DNA of 64,000 bases, taken from SKVR01 sp037441525. GTDB taxonomy: Bacteria > Bacteroidota > Bacteroidia > Bacteroidales > UBA7960. Below, piece after piece: positions 48,172 to 57,723 of this stretch; positions within the stretch are counted from its first letter, which is position 1, and the number at the start of each line of letters is the position of its first letter. A program made the position numbers and the translations under genes. The notes below the pieces were generated by a model. The model was not told where the DNA came from and made no database searches. It saw only the letters and a program-made list of their open reading frames with translations. Location of the stretch: assembly GCA_037441525.1 (NCBI GenBank), contig JBBISA010000001.1, positions 62,001 to 126,000 on the forward strand, read 5' to 3'.

Positions 48172-51100
48172 ATGCTCAGTATATTTAAAAAACTTTTCGG
48201 AGACAAGGCAACCCGCGATCTCAAAGAAGTTCTCCCACTTGTTAAATCCATTCATGAAGCGTATGAAGTAGTAAAACACCTCGACAACGACCAGTTAAGA
48301 GCTAAAACATCCGAATTTAAGGAACGTATTGCTTCTGAAATTGCCCACGAAAAAAACCAGATAGAAGAACTAAAAAAGAAAACCGAGTCGTTTGATCTGG
48401 AGCTGGATGAAAAGGAAAAACTTTTTAACCTAATTGATGAACTTGAAAAAGTACAATACGACAAAATTGAAAAGGTGCTTATTGAAATATTGCCCGAAGC
48501 ATTTGCTGTAATAAAAGAAACTGCACGCCGGTTCAAAGAGAATGAAATAGTTGATGTAACTGCCACCAATTTCGACCGCGACCTTGCCGCAAAAAGAAAT
48601 AGCATCGAGATTGTGGGTACCAAAGCCCATTTCAGAAACAAGTGGATGGCCGGAGGCAACGAAATAACCTGGGATATGGTTCACTACGATGTTCAGCTAA
48701 TTGGCGGCATCCATCTTCATAAAGGGAAAATTGCTGAAATGGCTACCGGTGAAGGTAAAACCCTTGTGGCAACCCTGCCAGTTTACCTCAATGCACTGCC
48801 AGCAATGGGCGTACACGTGGTTACAGTTAACGATTATCTTGCAAAACGCGACTCTGAATGGATGGGGATGCTCTTTGAATTCCATGGTCTGAAGGTGGAC
48901 TGTATTGACAAACACCAACCCAGCTCAGAGGAACGCAGGCAAGCTTATCTGGCCGATATTACTTACGGTACCAACAACGAATTTGGGTTCGATTACCTGC
49001 GCGATAACATGTCGCGAAATCCGGAAGAACTCGTTCAACGTAAGCACAACTTTGCCATTGTTGACGAGGTGGACTCTGTTTTGATTGATGATGCCCGTAC
49101 GCCACTCATTATTTCCGGGCCTACACCACAGGGCGAAAAACACGAATTCCACGAGATGAAACCCAAGGTTGAAAAACTTGTTTCTGCTCAGCGAACTCTT
49201 ATAACCAATATTTTAGCCGAAGCCAAAAAAATTCTTTCTCCTAAAGATGGTGAGAAAGTTGATGAGAAAAAAGGGGGTGAATTACTCCTCAGATGTTTCA
49301 GAGGTTTGCCCAAAAACAAAGCCCTTATCAAATTTTTGTCCGAACCTGGTATGAAAACCATCCTGCAGAAAACGGAAAACTTCTACATGCAGGAGCAGAA
49401 TAAAAATATGCACATAATTGATGACGAACTCTTTTTCGTTATCGAAGAAAAAAACAACACCATCGAACTCACCGAGAGAGGTATCGACCTTATAACAGGC
49501 GCCTCGGATGATCCCAAATTTTTTATCCTGCCCGATATCGGCGCCGAAATGGCCGATCTGGAAAAAAGCGGCCTTTCTGACAAAGAAAAAATGGAACATA
49601 AGAACATGGTTCTGGATGAATTTTCTGCGAAATCAGAAAGGGTTCATACTATTAACCAGTTGCTAAAGGCCTATACCCTTTTCGAACGCGATACCGAATA
49701 TGTTATCATCGACAACAAGGTGAAGATTGTGGATGAGCAAACCGGCCGTATTATGGAAGGACGCCGGTATTCTGATGGTTTGCACCAGGCCATTGAAGCA
49801 AAAGAGAATGTTAAGATTGAAGCCGTTACCCAAACTTACGCCACCATTACCCTGCAGAATTACTTCAGAATGTACGGTAAACTTGCCGGTATGACAGGTA
49901 CTGCTGAAACAGAAGCAGGCGAATTGTGGAACATCTATAAGCTTGATGTGGTGGTTATACCTACCAACAGGCCCGTGGTAAGAAAAGATTTCGAAGACCT
50001 GGTTTATAAAACCAAACGGGAAAAGTACAATGCTGTAATAGATGAAATCGTAAACCTTGTTGATAATGGTCGTCCGGTGCTGGTAGGAACTACATCGGTT
50101 GAAATATCAGAGTTGCTGAGCAAAATGCTCAACATCCGCAAGATAAAGCATAATATTCTCAACGCAAAGCAACACCAACGCGAAGCCCAGGTGGTTGCCG
50201 AAGCAGGTAGGGCAGGAAATGTTACCATCGCTACCAACATGGCGGGTAGGGGTACCGATATTAAACTGGGACCCGGAGTAAAAGATGCAGGCGGTTTGGC
50301 AATTATTGGAACTGAAAGGCATGAATCGCGCAGGGTTGACCGCCAGTTGCGCGGTAGGGCAGGTCGTCAGGGCGACCCAGGTTCATCGCAATTTTTCGTA
50401 TCGCTCGAAGACGATCTGATGCGCATTTTCGGCTCCGACCGCATAAGTCGAATTATGGACCGCCTGGGGCTTAAAGAGGGAGAAGTAATCCAACACTCAA
50501 TGATTACCAACTCCATTGAGAGGGCTCAGAAAAAAGTAGAAGAAAACAACTTTGGGATCAGGAAAAGATTGCTTGAATACGATGATGTAATGAATGCCCA
50601 GCGCGAAGTTATTTATCGCAAAAGGCGTAATGCACTTTTTGGCGACCGCCTTGCTGTTGACCTTTCCAACATGTTATTCGACGTGTGCGAGCAATCCGTT
50701 TCTGAATATCAGGACAACGGCGATTATGATGGTTTGCGCATGGAGTTGATCCGCAACCTTGGTCTTGACATCCCCTTCGATGAGCCAACTTTTGCCGACT
50801 CAAAGGCTGCAAAACTTACCGATATGGTTTTTGAAGTCGCATCAGCAAAATATCGCGATAAAATTGAAACTGTCTCCCGGCAGGCTTTCCCTGTAATTAG
50901 GGATGTTTACGAAAATGCCGGTGATCGTTTCCAAAATATTGCTGTACCGGTTTCAGATGGCATGAAAACCCTTAATATAATAGCAAACCTGAAGAAATCC
51001 TTCGAATCTGAAGGACGTGAAGTTTCTCTTGCTATTGAAAAGAGCATTACCCTGGCTATTATCGATAATGCCTGGAAAGAACATCTTCGTGAGATGGACG

Positions 51101-51441
51101 ATCTGAAACAATCGGTTCAGAATGCTACCTATGAACAGAAAGACCCCTTGCTGATTTATAAGTTCGAATCGTTTGAGTTGTTTAAAAGGCTTATTCAGAA
51201 GGTAAACAAGGATATTATTTCATTCCTGCTAAAAGCCCGGCTACCGGTGAATGACCCAACACAAGTAAGGGCTGCCGATGCACCTCGCCGAACCGATATG
51301 AGCCGCTTAAATGCCGGACGCAGCGACCTGATGGGTGGTCGGCGCAATACCGAGCCGGTAAGGGTAGAGAAGAAGGTTGGCCGCAATGAATTATGCCCCT
51401 GCGGAAGTGGTAAGAAATTTAAACAATGCCACGGTAAGTAG
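48172..51441 (+). CDS. secA: Protein translocase ATPase SecA
   Basis: The 1089-residue protein has the SecA motor with [14 protein letters not shown] (Walker A), [20 protein letters not shown], the preprotein cross-linking domain, [15 protein letters not shown] in the second motor domain, the helical scaffold, and a C-terminal zinc-binding tail [15 protein letters not shown]. It drives post-translational export through SecYEG. The length, longer than in E. coli, is normal for Bacteroidota. It is a single transcription unit ended by a bidirectional terminator. Confidence 0.97.
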   Translation: MLSIFKKLFGDKATRDLKEVLPLVKSIHEAYEVVKHLDNDQLRAKTSEFKERIASEIAHEKNQIEELKKKTESFDLELDEKEKLFNLIDELEKVQYDKIEKVLIEILPEAFAVIKETARRFKENEIVDVTATNFDRDLAAKRNSIEIVGTKAHFRNKWMAGGNEITWDMVHYDVQLIGGIHLHKGKIAEMATGEGKTLVATLPVYLNALPAMGVHVVTVNDYLAKRDSEWMGMLFEFHGLKVDCIDKHQPSSEERRQAYLADITYGTNNEFGFDYLRDNMSRNPEELVQRKHNFAIVDEVDSVLIDDARTPLIISGPTPQGEKHEFHEMKPKVEKLVSAQRTLITNILAEAKKILSPKDGEKVDEKKGGELLLRCFRGLPKNKALIKFLSEPGMKTILQKTENFYMQEQNKNMHIIDDELFFVIEEKNNTIELTERGIDLITGASDDPKFFILPDIGAEMADLEKSGLSDKEKMEHKNMVLDEFSAKSERVHTINQLLKAYTLFERDTEYVIIDNKVKIVDEQTGRIMEGRRYSDGLHQAIEAKENVKIEAVTQTYATITLQNYFRMYGKLAGMTGTAETEAGELWNIYKLDVVVIPTNRPVVRKDFEDLVYKTKREKYNAVIDEIVNLVDNGRPVLVGTTSVEISELLSKMLNIRKIKHNILNAKQHQREAQVVAEAGRAGNVTIATNMAGRGTDIKLGPGVKDAGGLAIIGTERHESRRVDRQLRGRAGRQGDPGSSQFFVSLEDDLMRIFGSDRISRIMDRLGLKEGEVIQHSMITNSIERAQKKVEENNFGIRKRLLEYDDVMNAQREVIYRKRRNALFGDRLAVDLSNMLFDVCEQSVSEYQDNGDYDGLRMELIRNLGLDIPFDEPTFADSKAAKLTDMVFEVASAKYRDKIETVSRQAFPVIRDVYENAGDRFQNIAVPVSDGMKTLNIIANLKKSFESEGREVSLAIEKSITLAIIDNAWKEHLREMDDLKQSVQNATYEQKDPLLIYKFESFELFKRLIQKVNKDIISFLLKARLPVNDPTQVRAADAPRRTDMSRLNAGRSDLMGGRRNTEPVRVEKKVGRNELCPCGSGKKFKQCHGK

Positions 51442-51455
51442 GAAAAGATTCACAC

Positions 51456-51495
51456 AAAAAAATGGAAGAGGTTTGTCGGCCTCTTCCATTTTTTT
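51456..51495. terminator. Bidirectional terminator between secA and a membrane protein gene
   Basis: A long stem pairs 51456-51471 (A-run then ATGGAAGAGG) with 51480-51495 (CCTCTTCCAT then a T-run) around an 8-base loop. The A- and T-runs allow it to act on both strands. Confidence 0.9.
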
Positions 51496-51534
51496 ATTTT
51501 TCCCACTCAAATAGTCAATGGGATTTGCATGAAT

Positions 51535-52323
51535 CTACTGCTGTGTAAAATCAATCTCAGAGCCCATGAGACTGTGTGGGATAAGATAGATGAGCAATAA
51601 TACAACAGATGCCAGTAAAATCAGTCCACGGTGCGAATGGTTTCTCCAAACCTTAATCATGGCCACAGCCCAGAAAAGAACCATCAGAGCGGTTTTATTG
51701 TCGGTAAGGTCGGTGCCATAGGGCCATCCTGTCCAGTAGGCACCAAAAGCATATTTCTGAACAATAGGTCCAAACACTAACCCACCTGCAATAAGCAAAA
51801 TCAAAGTGGTGAGCGACAGAACAAAAGTTTTCTCTCCAAATGCTGCCGCCAGCCCTGCACGGGTACTGAACAACAAGGCTGCAAACATTAAAAGAATATG
51901 GGGCAACATTGCCCAGATGGGTACGTCGCCTCTGAAACGCAATATTATTGGATTTTCGGTTAGCTTAAACTGTTCATTTTCAGTCTTCAAAGTTATCTGG
52001 TACATTACCTTACCTGCATGTGGCAATTGGGGCAAATAGGCAATCAGGTATTCTCCTTCCCGTATCAATTCTTTTTCAATCCATGAGTCGTGGCTTGGAG
52101 TACGCTTATAAATAAAAGTACCAGTCACTTCATCGCTGTCAACCTTTACCTTTACAGGTGCATCGGAAGGCATGAACCAGGTACGGATAAGGCTGTATTT
52201 AATTATTTCACCATCAAAAGTAACACTCCCTTTAACAGGTTTTGTAGGGCCTGTGGTACGGGTATACCAGGCTCCTGCGATAGTAATTGTTAAAGCCAGA
52301 ATCCAGATGAGAAATTTTTTCAT
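51535..52323 (-). CDS. Conserved membrane protein of unknown function
   Basis: I do not recognise a named family. The 262-residue protein has an N-terminal signal anchor (about 3-19), a soluble region of about 110 residues with beta-type sequence (VKVKVDSDEVTGTFIYKRT), then four hydrophobic segments in the C-terminal half. The topology suggests a periplasmic beta domain tethered to a small membrane domain. It is last of three minus-strand genes with the YgjV-like protein (66 bp) and adenylate kinase. Confidence 0.7.
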   Translation of the reverse strand: MKKFLIWILALTITIAGAWYTRTTGPTKPVKGSVTFDGEIIKYSLIRTWFMPSDAPVKVKVDSDEVTGTFIYKRTPSHDSWIEKELIREGEYLIAYLPQLPHAGKVMYQITLKTENEQFKLTENPIILRFRGDVPIWAMLPHILLMFAALLFSTRAGLAAAFGEKTFVLSLTTLILLIAGGLVFGPIVQKYAFGAYWTGWPYGTDLTDNKTALMVLFWAVAMIKVWRNHSHRGLILLASVVLLLIYLIPHSLMGSEIDFTQQ

Positions 52324-52388
52324 GTGTATAAGTTTTTGTGAATATAGCTTGACGAAATATTCCTTTCTGCGCCAAATTGGCTGACAAA

Positions 52389-53042
52389 CTATTTTATCTC
52401 CTTTATTAATATCACTTTATTATCTCTCTGCTCTTCTTCAAAGCCCATCTTTTTTAAATATTGGTAGTGCTTGTAGCTCTTTGGATTTGCACTTAGTATA
52501 CTAACACCAAGGTTTTCGAAATACCTCTGATTTTGTTTATACACATAATTTCCCAGCGATAAGTCTCGGTATTGGGGCAGTGCAAAGTCCATTTCCACAA
52601 AAAGTTCCCTTTCTGATACTTTTTTGCCTATGAAAATGCCCGCCACTTCTGCATTTCGCAGAATAAGGAAGCAAAGGAATTCTTTTGGATTGTAAAGCTG
52701 GTCCTTAAAGCTTTCGTAAAACCCGGGAAAAAAATAATTTATATCGCTGCGGTAATAATCTATCAGAAACTCAAGATAGCGGTTTTCTGTGCGTATGTGC
52801 AAAATTTTCAGAAAGTCTTTCTGACTGTATATCTTAAAAAGATGATATGCATTAATAATGGTAATGAACAAGTTAAGAAGCGCCACCGGAAGTGCTCCAA
52901 TAAGTAATCCGTAAACTGAAAAAATTGCCGCACCAGCCAGATTGAGCCATCTTAATTTTAAAATTGAGCTCATCATCAATGAGATGGCAATTACCACCGA
53001 ACCAACATAACCAACCCATTCCAGAATTAATTGATTATCCAT
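52389..53042 (-). CDS. YgjV-like membrane domain fused to a GNAT-like domain
   Basis: The first 70 residues form three helices (LILEWVGYVGSVVIAISLMM and following) resembling the YgjV inner-membrane family. Residues about 80-217 look like a GNAT acyltransferase: EVAGIFIGKKV, then YRDLSLGNYVYKQNQRYFE in the acyl-CoA loop region, and SYKHYQYLKKMGFEEE at the end, a common GNAT C-terminus. Function and substrate are unknown. It lies 52 bp after the adenylate kinase gene on the same strand. Confidence 0.68.
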   Translation of the reverse strand: MDNQLILEWVGYVGSVVIAISLMMSSILKLRWLNLAGAAIFSVYGLLIGALPVALLNLFITIINAYHLFKIYSQKDFLKILHIRTENRYLEFLIDYYRSDINYFFPGFYESFKDQLYNPKEFLCFLILRNAEVAGIFIGKKVSERELFVEMDFALPQYRDLSLGNYVYKQNQRYFENLGVSILSANPKSYKHYQYLKKMGFEEEQRDNKVILIKEIK

Positions 53043-53094
53043 TGCAGACTGAATAGTTGTTAATAACGTATAGAGTAAAATTCTTTAGCAAAGC

Positions 53095-54267
53095 CTACCG
53101 CAGGTTTCTTACCGCTTTTACAACCGGTTCAAAAACTCGTTGGTAAACTTCATCAATATTTCCAACGCCGTCCACATCAATCACCTGGTTATGCTCGCGA
53201 TAATACTCCAATACTCCCCGGCTGTGTTTTTCATGTTCTTCGAGTCGGGCAACGATGGTTGCAGCGGCACTGTCGTAGGGCATTTTTTTCTGGGTTCGAC
53301 TGCGTTCATCCAAACGCTTCATTAACTCTATGTAATTTACGTTGAGATTGATGACACAGGTAATTGCCTGTCCCTTCTTCTTCAAAATTCCATCAAGAAT
53401 ATAAGCCTGTACAAGGGTGCGCGGATAGCCTTTGAAAGCATAGCCACGATTGCTCCCATTGGTTTGCAGGATTGCTTTTTCAATGAGCCTGATTACAATT
53501 TCATCTGGCACAAGCAACCCTTTTTCCATATAGGGTTGAATTTGAAGGCCCAGGGGAGTTCTTTCCTGAACCTCATTTTGAAGCAATTCGCGGGTCGAAA
53601 TACACTTCAGGTCCAACTCACTGGCCAGTTTGTTCGCCTGGGTGGTCATTCCAGCGCCAGGATGACCGAACATCACTACATTGATGGATTGTTTTCTGAT
53701 GTCTTCGTTGATATATTGCTGAATCCGGGCAAAAATCTCTTCTGATGTTCCTGAAGCATCAATAAAAGTAAGCAACCCCGAATTCTTGTAAAACTCAAGC
53801 AAGGGCAGGGTTTTCTGATGGTATTCCTGAAGTCTTTTATCAATTACCGCCTCCCGGTCATCTTTGCGGTCCTGTTCCTTGGCACGTTGCAATAACCTTC
53901 TCTTGCACTCCTCATCCGATAGTTCAAGAATAAAAATCCGGGTGAGTTTATGCTGAAGGCGCGTGAACAGACCATCAAGAATATAAGCCTGAACATAAGT
54001 TCTGGGGAAACCATCAAAAAGAAAACCTTCGCTTCCTTCGTGGCTCTTGATTTCCTTGTTGATAATCTTTACAATGGTTTCATCATCTGCCAATCCACCC
54101 CCTTCGATACCTTCCTTTACTTTTTTCCCGATGTCAGTCCCTTGTTTTATTTCCCTTCTAAGCAGTTCACCGGTGCTTATATAGGTCAGGTTATATTCCT
54201 GCATTAGTTTTTCTGACTGGGTTCCTTTTCCTGCGCCCGGAGGGCCAAACATAATGAAATTAAGCAT
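53095..54267 (-). CDS. adk: Tandem adenylate kinase with a degenerate second domain
   Basis: The 390-residue protein is two adenylate-kinase domains in a row. Domain 1 (1-190) is complete: P-loop GPPGAGKGTQ, FDGFPRT, and the LID/arginine region DDREAVIDKRLQEY. Domain 2 (about 194-390) is homologous but reads GHPGAGMTTQ, with Met207 replacing the P-loop Lys, and KGYPRT for DGFPRT. Domain 1 should interconvert ATP+AMP and 2 ADP, while domain 2 probably has lost catalysis and may be regulatory. Single-domain Adk is about 190-215 residues, so this is a duplication. Confidence 0.9.
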   Translation of the reverse strand: MLNFIMFGPPGAGKGTQSEKLMQEYNLTYISTGELLRREIKQGTDIGKKVKEGIEGGGLADDETIVKIINKEIKSHEGSEGFLFDGFPRTYVQAYILDGLFTRLQHKLTRIFILELSDEECKRRLLQRAKEQDRKDDREAVIDKRLQEYHQKTLPLLEFYKNSGLLTFIDASGTSEEIFARIQQYINEDIRKQSINVVMFGHPGAGMTTQANKLASELDLKCISTRELLQNEVQERTPLGLQIQPYMEKGLLVPDEIVIRLIEKAILQTNGSNRGYAFKGYPRTLVQAYILDGILKKKGQAITCVINLNVNYIELMKRLDERSRTQKKMPYDSAAATIVARLEEHEKHSRGVLEYYREHNQVIDVDGVGNIDEVYQRVFEPVVKAVRNLR

Positions 54268-54312
54268 AACGCTATAGGTATTTTACCATTTAAAATTTGA
54301 GCGCAAAATTAA

Positions 54313-54812
54313 TCTTAATTCCTGAATAATAAACAGCCTGGTGTCTTCGCAACATTTTTCGGGTTGATTGTTTATTTTATCGACCAGAATGGTGATACTT
54401 TGCTAAATGTCGAAAATTGCTGAATTTTTTTCAGGATGACCTGGTTGCAGGAGATGAAGCATCATCTGGTAGTATCGGACTTCTGACGGTTTTCGATTAT
54501 GTATTAAGCGCGGGAGATGTTGCGGAGAATTATGATTCGCTCCCATAAATTCTATTATCATCAAGGCGGGCTTTATTATCTTCCGGATTTAAGGTTTGCC
54601 CAAATCCGGTAAAAATCAAATTATGGATCAATTTAGGTGCTCAGGGAAATTCAGATGATTTTATTGATGTTAGGATTATTGAAATTCCTGGCCAGCAGGT
54701 ATTAGCAAAAAGACTAAGGCATGATGGTTTTAATTTTTCTCTTGATGTAACAGGACTTCAAAGGGGTGTTTATTTTATTATATTTGAAAGCGAAAGGGAA
54801 ACTTTGCCCTAA
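54313..54812 (+). pseudogene. Remnant of a secreted LamG protein with a T9SS C-terminal sorting domain
   Basis: In the 710-bp gap after adk the plus strand reads a decayed C-terminus. First comes LIVYFIDQNGDTLLNVEN, then after a frame change near 54420 FFQDDLVAGDEASSG and IGLLTVFDYVLSAGDVAENY, which is LamG-like. After a TAA at 54546-54548 the same frame continues as FKVCPNPVKIKLWIN, IIEIPGQQVLAKRL and LDVTGLQRGVYFIIF up to 54812. The last part is a type IX secretion sorting domain (PNP motif, GxV near the middle, LxxGVYF at the end). The 5' end is missing, so it cannot be expressed. It indicates that the lineage has or had T9SS. Confidence 0.72.
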
Positions 54813-54940
54813 TAATAGAAATAAATCGTTGAATTATTGTATCTTATCGTTAACATCATGGTAATCTTTTTCGTTAGATTTACTGATTGAATGAGTCAAT
54901 TCAGGTGCCCGGATTTTGGCAAAGGCAAAATTCTTTTGCA

Positions 54941-54948
54941 TATATTTG
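54941..54948 (+). promoter_or_regulatory. Bacteroidota promoter of the GHL10 gene
   Basis: TATATTTG fits TAnnTTTG, with TTTG at 54915-54918, a spacer of 22. It lies 31 bp before the ATG. Confidence 0.45.
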
Positions 54949-54978
54949 CGCCTGTTCCAAATTTCTCACCATTAATCA

Positions 54979-56502
54979 GTGCACCATCGAATGAACTTTC
55001 GTTTACCTGGATTTTTATTATTTATTTCCCTTATAATTAGTACCCCATCATTATCACAACAAAATCCAAAGCGCGAAATGCGCGCAGTTTGGATTGCTAC
55101 CGTAATGAATATCGACTGGCCTTCGCAAAGCGGGCTTACCAACATCGAACAGCAAAGAGAGCTCATAGAATTGCTCGACCTGTTGAAGGAGTGGAACATG
55201 AACACCATAGTTTTGCAGGTGCGCCCGGCTGCCGATGCTTTTTATGCGTCGCCATTAGAACCCTGGTCGAAATGGCTCACGGGCATACAGGGCCAGGCAC
55301 CTGTGCCATTTTATGATCCCCTTGAATTTGCCATCCGGGAGTGCAGAAAACGGGGTATTGATATTCATGTATGGCTCAATCCGTACAGGGCAGAAACTGA
55401 TATTGAATCAAACACATTATCTGCTAACCACCCTGCAAAACGAAATCCTGACTGGTTTGTGACTTACGGGAAACTCCGTTATTTTAATCCTGGCCTTCCT
55501 CAGACCCGAAACCATGTAGCTCGCGTAGTTGGCGACCTGGTTAGAAGATACGATATCGATGCTATCCAATTCGACGATTATTTTTATCCTTACCCTATCA
55601 GTGGCCTCGATTTTCCCGATCAAGATGCTTTTTTAAGGTTTCCCAGAAGATTTTTACCCCATCAAAAGGCTGATTGGCGAAGAGACAACGTAGATATGAT
55701 CATCAAACAGCTCAGTGATACTATTAAAGCAATAAAACCCTGGGTTGAGTTTGGAATTTCGCCCTTTGGCGTTTGGCGAAATATTGCTGCCGATCCTTTA
55801 GGTTCCGATACGAGGGCAGGGGTTTCGAATTATGATGACCTGTATGCTGATGTTCTGAAATGGCAACGCGAAGGTTGGATCGATTATGTAGTTCCGCAAC
55901 TTTACTGGTATGTTGGAATGCCGGTTGCTGATTACAACATTCTTGCCCAGTGGTGGAGTCAAAACACATTTGGTTGCCCCTTGTATATAGGTCATGGAAT
56001 ATATCGGATTGACCATGATTCGCCCTACCTGCAATGGCGAACATCGGCCGAAATTGAGAAACAGTTGCAAATAATAAGGTCTACACCCAATATTTATGGC
56101 AGTATGTTTTTCAGCGCAAAGCACCTTCGATCAAACCCACTTAGACTTAGGCAGAGGTTGCTTGCCAATCATTATAAACATCAGGCTTTGCCGCACATCA
56201 ACCCCAGAGTAAAACAAATAACCACCGAGCCTCCAATTAACCCTGAGATGATTACAACGCCAAGACAAATACGTTTGCAATGGGAGAGGGGCCTAAACCA
56301 AAAAGCCTATGTGGTTTATAAATTCAGGCTTGGAAGACCTGCCACTATCGAAAATGCCGAAAATATTTTTTTGGTAACCGGAGATAATTCAGTTAGCTTT
56401 GAGCTCAATTATAACACCCGGCACGACTGGTTTTATTATATGGTTACTGCTATAAGTCCATCAAATCAGGAATCTGTTCCTGCCTTTTTTCTCGAGAAAT
56501 AA
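54979..56502 (+). CDS. GHL10-family glycoside hydrolase-like protein
   Basis: The 507-residue protein has a signal peptide ending near TPSLSQQ and the GHL10 (DUF187) barrel: REMRAVWIATVMNIDWPS at its start, WNMNTIVLQVRPAADAFY, and IDAIQFDDYFYPYP. The last 90 residues form a fibronectin-like domain (YVVYKFRLGRP). Family members hydrolyse cell-surface glycans or are peptidoglycan-associated, and the substrate is unknown. It would act outside the cytoplasm. Confidence 0.88.
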   Translation: MHHRMNFRLPGFLLFISLIISTPSLSQQNPKREMRAVWIATVMNIDWPSQSGLTNIEQQRELIELLDLLKEWNMNTIVLQVRPAADAFYASPLEPWSKWLTGIQGQAPVPFYDPLEFAIRECRKRGIDIHVWLNPYRAETDIESNTLSANHPAKRNPDWFVTYGKLRYFNPGLPQTRNHVARVVGDLVRRYDIDAIQFDDYFYPYPISGLDFPDQDAFLRFPRRFLPHQKADWRRDNVDMIIKQLSDTIKAIKPWVEFGISPFGVWRNIAADPLGSDTRAGVSNYDDLYADVLKWQREGWIDYVVPQLYWYVGMPVADYNILAQWWSQNTFGCPLYIGHGIYRIDHDSPYLQWRTSAEIEKQLQIIRSTPNIYGSMFFSAKHLRSNPLRLRQRLLANHYKHQALPHINPRVKQITTEPPINPEMITTPRQIRLQWERGLNQKAYVVYKFRLGRPATIENAENIFLVTGDNSVSFELNYNTRHDWFYYMVTAISPSNQESVPAFFLEK

Positions 56503-56548
56503 TAATTTATTAATCTATGATTACTTTATAAACCTTAAAAATTCGGGA

Positions 56549-57673
56549 ATGGAAAAGACTCAACGCTATCTGGCCCTCGATGTGTTGCGAGGTATGACCA
56601 TTGCATTTATGATATTAGTGAACACCCCAGGAAGCTGGTCGCATGTTTATGCGCCTTTGCTTCATGCAGAGTGGCACGGATGTACACCAACCGACCTGGT
56701 ATTTCCTTTTTTTCTGTTCGTAGTAGGTGTATCAATGTTTTTTTCCTTTTCTAAGCTTAACACCACCCTTAACCGCGATTCAGCTATAAAAGTATTGCAG
56801 CGAACATTGCTAATTTTTATTATCGGTCTGTTTATCAATTCGTTTCCTCAATGGAAAACCGATTACAGCCAGTTAAGAATTATGGGAGTATTACAAAGAA
56901 TTGCCGTTGCTTATGGTATTGCGGCTATTCTCATACTGGCTCTCAGGCAAAATATTATTCCATGGGTAACCGGTGCAATCCTGTTGCTATATTGGGGCAT
57001 TTTGTGGGCTTTTGGAAGTGGCGATCCTTACAGCCTGGCTGGAAATGCCGTGTTAAAGCTTGATTTATGGGTGTTTGGAGAAAATCATCTCTACCGGGGT
57101 TTCTCGCTTGATGGGCAGAATATTCCCTTCGACCCTGAAGGGTTATTAAGCTCTTTGCCAGCAGTTGCAACTGTATTAATAGGTTATCTGGTGGGTATTT
57201 TAATCAAGGAAACCCATAAAAACAAAGTACCGCTCAAACTTATTCTTTATGGAACTGCCTTTACAGCTGCAGGTTATTTGTGGGGGTATGTTTTTCCTGT
57301 TAACAAACCCCTTTGGACAAGTTCCTATGTTCTATATACCGCGGGGCAGGCTGCGATTTTGTTCGGAATATTGATATATGTTATTGACCTGAAAAACTAC
57401 AAGTCATGGACATCCTTTTTTATGGTTTTTGGGATGAATCCTCTTTTCATTTTTGCACTTTCAGGTATCTGGGCCACGGCGATGTGGATGCTTATCAGGT
57501 TTGAAAATGCTGAAGGGAGCGTAATAACAGGAAGTGGCTGGCTTTACAACACTATTTTTGTTCCCCTTGCCGGAAACCTTAATGGCTCTTTGTTGTATGC
57601 CATTGCTCATGTATTATTCTTTTGGCTTATAGGGCTTGTGCTTTACAAACGGAAGATATTTATAAAAGTATAG
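56549..57673 (+). CDS. HGSNAT/NagX-like membrane acyltransferase family protein
   Basis: The 374-residue protein has about ten helices and begins LALDVLRGMTIAFMILVNTP, the start typical of the DUF5009/HGSNAT-like family; HAEWHGCTPTDLVFPFFLF carries the conserved His near residue 47. Family members transfer acetyl groups from cytosolic acetyl-CoA to sugars across a membrane. It lies 46 bp after the GHL10 gene, so the two may be co-transcribed in glycan breakdown or modification. Confidence 0.85.
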   Translation: MEKTQRYLALDVLRGMTIAFMILVNTPGSWSHVYAPLLHAEWHGCTPTDLVFPFFLFVVGVSMFFSFSKLNTTLNRDSAIKVLQRTLLIFIIGLFINSFPQWKTDYSQLRIMGVLQRIAVAYGIAAILILALRQNIIPWVTGAILLLYWGILWAFGSGDPYSLAGNAVLKLDLWVFGENHLYRGFSLDGQNIPFDPEGLLSSLPAVATVLIGYLVGILIKETHKNKVPLKLILYGTAFTAAGYLWGYVFPVNKPLWTSSYVLYTAGQAAILFGILIYVIDLKNYKSWTSFFMVFGMNPLFIFALSGIWATAMWMLIRFENAEGSVITGSGWLYNTIFVPLAGNLNGSLLYAIAHVLFFWLIGLVLYKRKIFIKV

Positions 57674-57723
57674 GCAGCACCCCATGCGAAGTACTGTCTG
57701 TAATTGTCTAAGTCACTGATAAC

